Positions 1 to 13,100 of a stretch of DNA of 64,000 nt are shown here, piece by piece. Position 1 is the stretch's first letter; each line of letters opens with the position of its first letter. Made by a program: the position numbers and the translations under genes. The stretch spans positions 11,269,387-11,333,386 of the forward strand of contig NC_049997.1 of assembly GCF_000003815.2 (NCBI RefSeq), given 5' to 3'. The notes under the pieces are model-generated. The model did no database searches. It saw only the letters and a program-made list of their open reading frames with translations, and was not told where the DNA came from. The stretch is from Branchiostoma floridae. Its lineage: Eukaryota; Chordata; Leptocardii; Amphioxiformes; Branchiostomatidae.

Positions 1-1111
1 CACAGTATATTTCCTGGGCTGTGCTGAGACTGCTCTACACAGAGATTTTACCCGGAGTCCACCACCCAATCTTTCCCAACACCTTTGCAATGACCAAGTG
101 TAACCAAGGCCGAGTGTTCTTACTTGGTGGGCGCAGGTTGTAGTCTTCACGAAACACGTAACGACGCATGGGGGAGGGAGACATTCGTTAGTACGGCACT
201 CGTTAGTGGTGACTAACGAAGGGAGGCGTACATGTATGTGTGAGAGATGCAGACAGGTGTGCGTAGATGCATGAAGCATGCAGACTTGGTAACATGCATG
301 CAGTAAGCAGATGTGCTGGGCATTCACAATGTTATAGCTGCATTGCACACTGCACAATACACATTGCACTATATTGCACCACTGTCCAACTACACCACAC
401 TACATTACACTACACTATCAAACAACATTGATCTACATTATACAATTGAACCACCAAACTACACTATATAATGGTGCATAATATATACTACACACTACAA
501 TTAACTGTATGTCATACTATATACAACACCACACTACATGCCATGCTGGTTTACACACACACACACACTACACTACTACATTGCACACAGCTACAAACTA
601 CATGTATGCTGTACTACACGCTATGCTACACTCCAAATTGTACCTTGGGTCCCTTGTTATATTCATGTACACCACTTATCAAATAATTGCCTTTTATCGT
701 GTACCATACCATAAATGAAACTTTACAGAAGTGAGGAGTTTCATCAGTTATCCCGAGAAGGCACCACATGTGTCATTATACTTACCTATAACAGCATGTA
801 GCTCGTTTGACGATCCTCACAATAAAGCTTTTTAGTTTGTCTTAACTCTTGCAGATTTATAAGGTTAACATAGTTACACTTTTATAGTAAGTTTACATGT
901 ATATAACACATTCCCTTTTTTTGTCTACCAAAGGCCCCATTTTGACATATGTTTGGTAAGAAGTCATGCAATTTCATTTCATTTTCATTTCCGTCTTATT
1001 TCATTTTCATTTTATTTTCAAATTTGTCACTTTTAGACTTTCAATCTTTTTACTTCCATTTTTCATTTTTCATTTCATTCTGTTCCATTCCATAGTTTGC
1101 TCCAAGCCTAC
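1..1111. other. DENND5 intron, low-complexity at the left edge
   Basis: No coding exon is visible. Positions about 330-640 are rich in ACTACA/ACACTACATT and include a short CA run near 555. Positions about 960-1080 are rich in TTTCATTTT. I see no mobile element with clear ends. Confidence 0.5.
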
Positions 1112-4100
1112 CTGTGCCAGGTGAGAGAGCGCTGCTCTCAGGTGACCTGTCTCTGGTCTCCTCCATCTCCTGATAAGCCATCAGGTGAGACCACAGGGCA
1201 GACTTCCCCTAAAAACACATAGAACAGTACAGTTATTTCAAGTTCTGCAGTTTGAACTAATCATGATAGGTGGCACTGCTGCATGGTCAGTTTTAGTTAG
1301 GAGATTGTTTACCTCCTGGCCAAAAAAGGAAAGGTGGACACATACATTTCTATTGGTACTATACAAAATAGTTTCAATGACTGAAAACTTTTGGAGATAA
1401 CCGTTGAGCAATACCTCTACTTCAAATGCAAAGATTCTCATGCTTAAAACATAACATACTTTTATAAGTTATAACAGTGCTTCTAGTTCTGTTTCTTACT
1501 TCTACTGAGGAACCAGACACAAAAGTCAATGATATTGTTCATCTATGTGTCCCTTGATACGGTTATTCTTAAGTCTTAAAAATTATGGAATGTTAGAAAA
1601 GTGAACCCTTCAAGAGCTGCACTTTGGCATAATACCACTAGAGGGCATTACAAACAGTTGACCACCTGTTTGGTCTGCAGCCCGTGGCTCCAGATCCTCT
1701 CCAGCAGGTCGCACAGACTGGCGATCAGCGTGTTCTCCTCCATCGCACGTAACGACGTCTCACCGTGTCCGAGCTCCACCGCCTCCGAACCCATCTTCTC
1801 TACAAGCATCCTCTTTGTCTGACAATTAAGTCCAAAAAATGTCAATTTCAACCAGTTTACTCACAGTCAAACTGACCTCAACATTGACCTCCACTCCATC
1901 TTTAACATTTTTGGTTTGACCTTGGAATGCTTAGGACTGCAAAATCAAAGAGGTTTTATCTGATGAAATCTCCTTGGTGTAATGGACACAGATTTATGAC
2001 CCTTTGGTTTTCTTGTGATGTATGTTGTCCACTGGTGTCTCTGACTGAATGTAACACGTTTTGTTTTTGTTTTGTTTTACATGTATGGTGGGCCCCCTTG
2101 GAAATCAAATCTCAAGAGTTGTAGGGGCTACCGACCTGTTTTAAGATGAATAAATAAATAAATAAAACAGTAGACAGGGGGTCACTACAGACAGGATTCT
2201 TCAAGGTGCCACCACAAAGGTACCAAAGTGACCGGGCAGAAGAGGTGGTCACTTGTACAGGTTGGACAGTGATTGTGGAAACATTAAGGCAGCAACCTTC
2301 CACATTCCCATCAACCCAAAGGGAAAAACATGTCCCCATGGACAAAAAAGAGATTGTCAAAAAATGTGATGCTTTGAAAAGTCCAGCCAAGAAACATTGA
2401 CATTGTGTGGCATAGGAGTCTAAGACTACACTTATTTGAACAGTCATCATTGACAATAACAACTTGCCTATCGCTTATAAGCTACTGACAATGAAAGAAT
2501 GGATAAATTAATGGATGATGCACTTAAAAGATGGTCTACAAATAACTTAAAGGCTACCTTGACTTTACACTCCTTGAGAAGCCCCTCCACAAATTTCCAG
2601 TTGGTCTGAGCGATGACGGCAGGTGACATGTCCGACAGTTTGGGCTGTCTCAGCAACTTACTGCGAGCCTCTTGGATGTATTTCTAGACAGGAAAATGAT
2701 AATATTTGTATTATTGTTATAAAGTCATTGTATATTACATGTTTTAAGCTCTACAAGTCGTAGATCACAATTGCCATGATATCGATTCTACAATTATCTT
2801 CAATCCATTTTTGTTCAAAGTACATGTGTCTATTGTCCCATGCTGGAAGACCTGATGTGTTCATCGGTGAGTTTGATGCAACCCTAAAGCCTGTATTTTG
2901 AGCTTTAGGATATATTATACACATATGATTAAAACTAGAGGTTATAGAACCAAGACAAGTCATTATCTATTCTGGACCAGTTTTGATATAATTGAAGCTC
3001 ACATTAGAATGTCATTCAGGTCTGGAAAAGATTGTACTTATAGCAGTGTGTTCCATCTATCAAGAGTTGATTTTCCAATTATTTTCCCACGTCATCGTAA
3101 GAATTCTGATAATAAAATATATTATAAGAGCTATACACTTGACCTTACAACGTAAAATTTCATTTAAAAAGATTTTCAAATTCCATGCAGTTTAATCTGA
3201 GGATGACAGTCAAAGATTACTGAAAACAAAAGATATCAAATCTATTCAAGGTCACATGGGAAATACAAGTATCTTCAGGAAAACCCTCAGACATGCTATG
3301 ACCCTGCATCCACTGGAATGCAAATGATACAAATATAATCTTCTAGGGATACCTGTTCATGCATGCACATGTATAGTGCTTTGCTATTGAAGCCGATACT
3401 TAAAAGATGACATCCTTCATCATCTTAAAGGTTACTGCCAAATAGTCATAACTACTCTAAGAACATCCTCCTGTATCCTACTATAGATCAGTACTATCTC
3501 TATTGATGGAAAAAGAAAAAAGAAAGTAAGAATATGAAAAAACAGTGATGAGGTAAAGCAATACCCAGATGACTTCCCAGAGTTCGGCCAAGTTGTCATC
3601 CATCCTATCCCACCTGAGGAACTGTGGTGAGAGACCCAGGCCGTAGGAAAAAAGGGGGGTGGAGAGACTAGATAAGTTTATTGTGCACTTGAGCCAGGTG
3701 TCACTACGCGTGTCATCAAAAATGGGAAGGGGTCTTATGTGACTGTTAAGATACAAAATTAAGGCCTTTGGCAATGGTTTTTTATTTGCCTTGCTCAGAC
3801 TTTGAATGTAAGAAAAATATTTACAGAAAAAAATAGAGACAAAACATTAAAAAAAAACTTACTGCTAGGAGAGGGGCAATGCATATAGGGTTGTAAAAAA
3901 ATGTCCTCAGATAGATAGATAGAAGGAATGACAGGAGGAAGTGTATCGTCAGGATTTGCAACTTTGTTAGAAAAATAATGGCAGTATGCATGGAAAAAAA
4001 CTTCCTCTACTTAAGCTGATGTTTAAAATGAAACTAGCAAGACTATGCTGATACAAAACTCAAAAGTAAGCCAGTACAATAAATAACTGAGGAAGAAAAT

Positions 4101-7100
4101 GTGCATAATTGTGAATTGAATAAAATACCAAAAATACTTACATTCAAACCCATACCATGTCAAAAGCATTATTCATACAATACATGTGGTTTCATAATGA
4201 TTACAAGCTGAAAGGAAAAGCTACAGAAACACAAAATGTCTTTCTCAGTCTTGTAAACATTGATGCTTTGACTATAAGTCAGTTCACCAAATAAACTGCA
4301 CAAGTGCAGTGAGGTGCATTGTGGATAATACTGAATGTATATCAGAGTTGAAGGCCCTTGGCATGTAAACGTAAATAAAACATGTCAGGGACATGGCCAA
4401 ACAAGTTTTTACAACTGTTTACAACTTAAAGGAGCATTCCACTCCAGAAGGGGTGGTATCTTCCAATTATTATAGATAATGTGTCAATGAATACATAACC
4501 AGCCGAATTTTGTGGAATTCACCTTGGGATGAATTGCACGATGTGTGTCTTGTAAAACAATATGACACTCGATAAACCCATGTGGACCCTACCCATGCAT
4601 TCCCTATATGCATATTAGACACTTTGTTTATCGTGCATATTTTTGGAATAAATGAGGATCGCTAAGCACACCGAGAAGGCAAATTGCTTATAAGATAGCA
4701 AAGAACACATAACAAAATGAGATTTCTTTGAGCGATCCTGAAATTTAAGTTTTGTAACCTTACCTAAAAGCTTTGCATTGTATTCAGCAATTCAATGATT
4801 AGAGGGTACTTGGGGAGTTTAGTAGAGGACTGAATGCTTTTGAGGCACGTGGAGCAACTGGGTATTTTATCGTACAATGTGAAGTAGTATGCATTTCTTA
4901 CTTCCTAAAATTAATATCTATCGGAAAATAACACTCCCGTGTGGAGTGGAATGCCCCTTTAAGGGCCGTCACCTCTGACCTCATGCTTTTCAAACTGCAG
5001 CAGTACATACTATTAGCATGCTAATCTTGAAGTTTTCTCCCCAAAGCCCTCCTGACTTCCCTGTAAGGGCTTAACTGAGACATTTTACCTCTCGTTGATC
5101 TGTGCTCATGGCCAGGTGCTGGGAGTGTTGGGTCATCCTCTCCTTACGTCTCCACTGCTGCCGCATGTTTCTCCTGGTATATCTACAGGAGCAGACAAAC
5201 AGGATACCGTGTCTTCATCAACAAGTAGTCAATTTTGTCCTCGGTTACATGTATACTTGACAACATTATGACATTTACACCACAATTCCAAAGGAAGATG
5301 ATGACAGAACAAGTCAAATCTGATAAGCTGAACTACCAAAGAAGTCATATCATCAGATTCAATTTTTTTATCAAAATGTCTGTGAATCTAAGAATTATGA
5401 GAGCTAGATGTTATGTCGGTTGTATTTCTGCGTAATATACAATTTATACGTCAGGAAAGTGATTGCAAGCTGGCATGTACTTATTCTGCTTGTACTTTTG
5501 TTTTTTAGAGATCACATTTAGAGTAAATTTAAAAATAGGTCCTAAGTTATTTTATATAATTCATGTCAATTTGGATTATCAATTTTTTGGCTGGACAATT
5601 GGCTGGAAAATGGAATACCACTCCAAAACATTCGCAGCATCCTGATTACGATTGACAGGGAGTTCAATCTCCGACAAAATCAACTATTCTACCAGATTGC
5701 AATATCTATCATAACATGTACGTCGTGATTGTCCATTTTTTGTGCATGTACATGTATGTCTGTAGTAAGACAGATATTTGTATTTGAGAGTCAACAAGGT
5801 AAGCAGAGGTGCAAGACAGATGACCGAGCACACATATCCAAAGAGAACACATACATGTACACACACATACACACACATATAGCAGAAAGCATACAGATGC
5901 AAGCCACTCACAGACAGAAGAAGCATACTGGGTAATTGTGTACATGTTGCAAATTGTTCAGATATCATTTTGACAATTCAAATTGCACCACTCTAGATTT
6001 GAAATTGCATAATTTCATAGTCGATGATTATTGTAAAACAAACATTTGAATCATGCATAAATTTCATTGTATGTTGATTTTCAACTATTATGACACAATT
6101 TGGAAACTTTTTGACACCATCAAACTTTAATGTACCTGCTAAACAACAGGAAATCCAAAATGAAAAACTTCAACACATACATCAAGTTTTTAAATACAAA
6201 CTGTAGTTTAAAGACGCTTCTTCAAAATTTTAAGTCAAAGTCACAAGCATTATGGTTTACTGGACTAGTACACTACTCTACGGGGTGGGCAGGTTGGTGT
6301 GGGAGGGGAGACGTGTGTGACAAACCTGTAGTCATCCCACTCGATTTCGTCAGCATGTGGACTGAGAAAGAAGCTGGAATAAGCATCTTGCAACGCACTG
6401 GAAGAAACGTGTACACCATGTGTTGAACCTAGGCCACCCAAAGATATGCAGAGTTTGTACATGTGTACAGCGAGCCTTCAAATTTTTTCAAGGATTATCA
6501 AAATTTTGAACTTCTAAGAGCTCATTGTTAAACATTGTATATTTTTGTACTGGTTTGAAGTCTTAACTTTTAACTTGCAATTTATGGAATAATTATTTTC
6601 ATTCTGGCTGCTATGAAATTAAGAACATACAGTGTAGTACCTACGATTGTGACAAATCTTAAAGAATTTTTTCAAGCTCTTTAACTGAATTAGATGGATT
6701 TCAACATCATCATCATCATCATCATGGATATAGAAAATCAATATTTTTCAATTGTGCTTTTCCAATAACATATCTCGTACATTGTAAATAAGTGGCCACT
6801 GATTTTTGGCTTCTCCATGTACAAACCCTGCATTGTAATGTAAGAATGAAAGAAAAGAAATTAATAAAGTTTAAAAGAAATGTGTCTAAAAAAAGGAAAA
6901 GAAAGAAATGACAGAATAAAGAGGCTACTTGCAAAGTAAACAACAGAAACAAACGCTGCTAGTAAGGCCCAAAGCACACTACAGGCTGATTGGATGAGAG
7001 GCAATGCATGTATGTAGGTACTTGTTGTAATGTATTTCAGTTATTTAAACATCTAATCAATATTACATTTGTTTTGTAGAGCTGTCATTATGTTACATTC

Positions 7101-10100
7101 AAGCATAGTAAAGTTTTTTTGTACATTGTATAGAAATGTCAATGATTTAGAAAACCAAGACTTTGTTTCAAATTGTAAGTGTAAACTGTATAATTGCACA
7201 TGGACACAATGGAAAAAGCAAGCAGGAATGATTATATAGTCATATTATAGATAAGCATGATATCAATCATTATGGTATTAGCCGCACTATAGGAACTACA
7301 GAATCAGTGTGGAAGCTTGAATGAAGTATTCTGTATCATATTTTACTGCATTCATGTAGTTTGCCAGGAATTTAGATCAAATTTGCAAGAAAATTTTGAG
7401 CATCTAGCTGAAGCAAAAACTGCTTGCAAGTTCCCAAACAGCCATATAGTCAAATCTCATAATTTCAAGTAGTCTAAAACTGCCACATAAAAAAAAAACA
7501 AGGTTATTGAGGCCTAGACCATCTTGAATTAAGAATATCTGAACTGTACATACTCTGATGATTACTACTGCATTACACACAGTCAACAAGTTTGTCTGTA
7601 TTTGATTATAGCTGATGAATTTGGATTTGCCTGAGAGATGTGCATATTTTCTGCCTGAAAATTTACCCTTATCACCTTGGACATGGTTTGGTGAACTGTG
7701 ACCAAATCCCAAAATCTTTATTTCATGCTAGCCAAGCAGATTCTTTGGACTACTGGTGTAAATTTTCCTGCTGTTTTATAGGGGAACTAGGTCTTTTTAT
7801 CAAATCAACTTTTTTGAAGAAGAAATCATGATCATTGGGTAGTGATGGAATTATGAGACTAACTTGATGTTGGGGAGGGGGGTGTTAGAATTCCTACCTG
7901 TTATTGCCCGATTCGTAGCACATAACGTCAGCTTGAAGTTCAGGGAAGAAGCCGGGATCGTGTCTGCCCTGTCCGATCTTCATACTGAGGAGGTGGGGGT
8001 GCACGGCCATGTGGTCCACTTTGTTCCACTTCTCCGTGATGGCTCGTTCTGTAAGGCAACCACAACTTCTGTAAAATCCATTATACATTTCAGTACAAAA
8101 ATATGTAACGAGAACTAAAAGGCTGACAAAAATAAAGGATCCAGGCAATGAGAAACAATAATTTTATCACTGAAAAAAAAAAAATTAACAAACACAGATC
8201 ACAGTACATCCCCATAACAAAAGCTGGAATTATGTGTAAGGGCACAATTTCTGCATTTTCACAATCTGATACGAAGAAAACTACTGTAACAATCTCTGGC
8301 AACATGCTCGACGCACAAGCTTAGGGTCTTCAAATATTGCTGGATACAATTGCTGTAAATTTGATTACTGTGCTGGTATTTATGCTAAGTACTAATCAAT
8401 GTTGTACACAAAACTAAAGTAAGTAAATGCTACAATCACAGAAACAGTATAGATTTAACAATAAACAGAAGGAGTCTATATGAATTCCAACAATGCAGTA
8501 CAAGTTGATGAAAAATATAATTATGAAATTGAAGAGAAAGTGCACTCAGATTTTGAATGTGAGATATGGTAAAAAGATTTATGACAGACATACCAACCAT
8601 AAACATTATTCTAGTACTAGGTCCTAGTACATACATGCAGTATATTCAGTAGACTTCAGATGTCAAAAGTGGAAATAGAAAAGATCTGGGGAAACTCTGC
8701 AATTTAAAAAGGAGTCAAACTTCACACTGGTAAAAGCTTGCCTTAGACTGACAAGAACTTACCCGAGTCTGCAAGTGTTTTCCAGGTGCAAAGGCAGCCA
8801 ATGAAAACAAGAGCGGGTCCATGTTTAGTACACCTTATTTCCACAAGTACACCACAAACTACTTATTGATAACAAGCATTCCATATTATAAAAAGAGCTA
8901 TTATATAATACAACAATTTTCCAACAATAGTTGCTATGCATTAGTACTAGTAGGAAATTCAATTAGAGTTAGTACAAATATTTTTGTCAAATTACTATAA
9001 TTGTACATGTGCATCTGTTTGTCAAACATTAGAAGAAACTGACATAAACACACATCTTCATTTTGAAAAACAAGAGAATCATGGGCCAAATAGAAAGTCA
9101 AAGTGTTAAGATGTTGTATTAGATTCACATAGCAGTTTTGAACATATCAAGCATCCTAGTATGGTTGCTAAACTGGACCTGTTGGATGCTAGATAATATA
9201 GAAAACAAAAGAAGACAACAAAGGTAATATTGAGTTTAGTGGGCACTTAGGAAAGTTAATGGTGATGCAAAGTCACTCTCCTACTCTATGGCTGATGCTT
9301 CCACTTTTGTGGGCGTGGCCTCTAACCAGCTGTCAATCAGTGTCAGTCAGTCTAACTGGCTGGTTTCAGGCCACGCTGACAATTAATGGAAACCTCAGCC
9401 TGATTTGGTACAGCCTCCTCAAGGTACATTGTTTATGCCATGTCGAGGTTATGCATTAACCTGGGTACCATCCGGAAAGTAGTTCGCTCCGGCGTTCATT
9501 ATATACTAATAGATATACAGTCGCTTCTAGCTCTGACATTCATCATACACTATATACAGTCGCTTCTCTGTGTTTCCGTCTGGGAACGTGGACCATCTTA
9601 ACGTCTGGAATCGTCCAAATTTTGGACACATGCGCTGATTGGTCCCCACATATGAGCAAATTATGGAATGGGTTCAAGCGATCATTCGAACAGGCGCTCC
9701 AACACCGGACAAACCCTCCGTCCGCTTGCGGGCCTGTTGTCATCGAACAAGCGCTCTAGAACCTATTCCTTGACTCGCTCATTAATTGCCGTTAGCACCA
9801 AACGGTTTGAATGTGCATGTCTCCAGACGGATAACAGAAGCGAACATAGCAGCTATCCGGATGGTACCCAGGCTAGTTATGCATAGGAAAATGTGTAAAG
9901 GTAAAGAATGACACTGCTGGAAAAGAGTTTAAGCTGGCTGTGAAAGGAAAAAAAGATTAAGTAGCTGAGTGAAATTTGCCCTTCAGTAAGAATGATCTAC
10001 AGGCAGGTGAAAGAAGCGGTTACCTTGTATCTCCACCATGATGGATCTGTCCGGGTTGGACATTCTGATGTGGGAGTTTCTGGATGACTTGATGTTCTCG

Positions 10101-13100
10101 ATTTTGGCGTCAAAAATCTTCAAGTTGTCATCGATAGGCTCCCAGTTTGCCATAATCTGAGGAAAAAATGCAAGGACACTATAAGCTAGTTCACGTTTAA
10201 ACAGTGTATACACAACTAGGTGTAACTAATGTGTAATATGTCCACACTGAAGGCCCCTAACTTGAAATTGTAAACAGTTTATGCCTTAGGGGCCTTCAAC
10301 TTAGACATATTACCCATAGAGTGTCTTGCAGTTTAATTCATGATCTTTTGTTCCAAAGCAAACTTTAAGTAAAAGTAAAATTGGCTAATACAATTCTTTG
10401 GTAAACACAATTATTATTCTACATTTCTACCAATTACAACAAAGGTTTTGATCATCAAAGACAGTGTTCAACTGTCAAAATGTAAGTTTTTTTTCAGTTA
10501 AAGATGATTCTTCTTTTCAAAGATTCTAAAATCAGGGCGGTTTGGAGCAAACTTTTGTTTACTTGCCTTGTTGTCCACAAGGGTTGCAAACATCTGTGTC
10601 TCAATGAAAGGCGACAAAAAAGGCAAGTAGATGTCCGGTTGGTCCGACAAGAACGCTGCTTTGTCGAAGTTCGTCATCTGCTCCCTGTTACTAAACCACG
10701 ACTCCAGGTCACCGTTTGGTTGGATGACGAACGACTCGTAACCAAGCAACAAGGATGCTATTCTGTGCAAGAAGATTTCTCGTAACGCAGCGTTCAGTTT
10801 CATGTCTTCAAGATCGTGATCGACCTTCGGTTTCTTGTCAAATGCAGCGATCTCCGGGAGAGATTTCGCGATGTCGCTGATCGTGTGACTCACGCCCATC
10901 CGCTGAGCGATGGCGGTGATTTTCGCGATGGCTTCGCTGCTTTCTAGAATGTCGCGTTTACTGAGGGTTGTGGTGTGGGCGGGGCTTCCGGTGCGACCAT
11001 CGTCGCTGAGATGGCAGCCGGAGTCGCTACGACTGGGCGGGTTCATCCCCGGTTCCAGAGGCACGTTGCTGCGGACCAGGATCTCCGAGATTTCTTGGAG
11101 GACGTCCAGTTTCTTGGGAAACTGTGGGAGGTCCTCGGGCAGCTCCACTGTGTGGTTGTCAATGTCCACAAAACAGAGAGAGGCCTGCAGAGGGAAAACA
11201 AAACCTTCAGCGTTATCAGGCTGCCTCGTGGCTGATTGGCATCTTTAAGAATGATTCACTAGACTAATTTTCAGTTAAAAACAAAATTGTTCACACCCTA
11301 ATGCTATACAAATTACACTTTCAAGGAGTATGAATAATTGTTGTTAGCAGTAGATGCAAAGGCTAGGATGATGGTAGAATCTAACATTTCTAATGTTAGC
11401 AGTTTGGATGGAAGGATTATAAGAGAATAAAAACTGACTCAGATTAATGGATGGGTGAATGACTGGATGAATGCACATGCATAGACGGATAAATGCATGG
11501 ATAGAATGAATGAATGGAGGGATGGATAGATGGATGACTGATGATGACCGAGTGCAATGAATTGCCATGTTGATCCCACCTCGTGAGGCAACTGTAGCTG
11601 GGACCTGTCGTCCCTGCCGCTGTGGTGCAGGCCCATGATGTAGGGAATGAGTGAATGAATGAACAGATAAAGGAAGGATTGACCCACCTCGTGAGGCAAC
11701 TGTAGCTGGGACCTGTCGTCCCTGCCGCTGTGGTGCAGACCCATGATGTAGGGGACGGGTGCGTCCAGGAAGTGCAGCAGGGATGCGGGCAGGATGGGGA
11801 CGTACACGTGCTGCCACGTGAACGGGAACAGCAGCACGCTCAGACTCTCCGCTAGCAGCATCAAGCGATGGTAGTCTGACAATAGAAACGATAACATGTT
11901 GATTCTTGCATTCAAAACACTTGTTGTGACCTAACAATAGAATATTGGTTCTTATATTTAGACATAAGACATAGACTAATGTTTCAATATCAAAGCTTCC
12001 AATTGAATTATGTTTCAACTCCTAATTTTTACATGATATTGATTTATATATGGCCAACTGAATGGGAAGCAATACATAACATCATATCAAATCCATAACC
12101 AAATCCAAAACCATAATGATAGTTCATAACTTTCTAGAATCCAAATGATCCTTTTTAATCAAACCTACATGTACTTTGAAATGCCAAGAAGTCAACAGAA
12201 GCTAGTTACCTGGTTTGATAAAATTAATATATATCTAAAAGTCAAGTTAGACATTTTAATCCTGGTTTCATAATTTTATTTGTAAACACTGTTTTAAAGA
12301 AAGGAATGGCTAGGAAATATTGGGAAACTCCTAATTGGGAAATTTCTACCTTGTGAATACAGCAGTATATGTTTTTCCAAGAGAGCACAGGTCCACAGCT
12401 GTAGTACACTGTCCACCCCAAGGAGCATGAACATCTCTCGTATGTGGAAGTCGAACAGCGGCAGCTCGCTAGCACTGGGGCGGTGACACGTGATGGAGCC
12501 CTTTGCGCCGTTGAACTGTAAACTCCTACCCGGCGGCGGCAGCGGGACTTCGTACAAAACGTTGTAAACGTAGCTTTCTACGGGGAGCGGGGGTTGGGAT
12601 TTGGACGATATTGCTTCATACAACTGGGCCAGGAATCTTTTACAAGCTTGGATGAAAGGCAGTGGTGTTATAAGGCATATACTCTTGGTGACGTACAAAG
12701 TGTCGGAGGTTATGTCGTAAGTTCTGGGCACGTATCTCTCGTTCTCGTCCCCGATTTCGGGCGGGGTGCGGTCCATGAGGGGAAAGACGGTGCGAGACTG
12801 GCGGTTACTGAGTTCGGCCTGGTGCATGGCGAAGAGGGTCTGCATGGCTTCACAGATCTGTTTGTCCACGACTTTCTCGTAGAAAGTGAAGGAGGTTCCA
12901 TACGTGCGGCTGCCGTCCTCCCGCGTGATGATGAAGGAGTGGAAGCGGGTTTCCCGTCTCTCGTTCTCCGTACGGAATGACAAACCCTTCGGAAGGCAGA
13001 GCTGTGGAACAAACAGAATACAGTTATCAACTGTGCATTGCTATCTGCAAATGTTAAGGTCAGGTGTCAAGGAAAGACGCATCCATGTAATGATATATGC

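Larger units (their letters stand above)
2684..5088 (-). other. DENND5 intron 8, carrying one TTAA-flanked element
   Basis: Mostly A/T-rich unique sequence between exon 8 (5089-5182) and exon 9 (2558-2683). It holds the candidate cassette exon at 3565-3621 and the inverted-repeat element at 4430-4958. Nothing else is supportable. Confidence 0.6.

Noticed and set aside
10498-10566. Extension of DENND5 exon 5 through the GC donor to the next stop
   Set aside because: The read-through peptide ([11 protein letters not shown]...) is unlike the family, whereas joining at GC restores the expected continuation [11 protein letters not shown].
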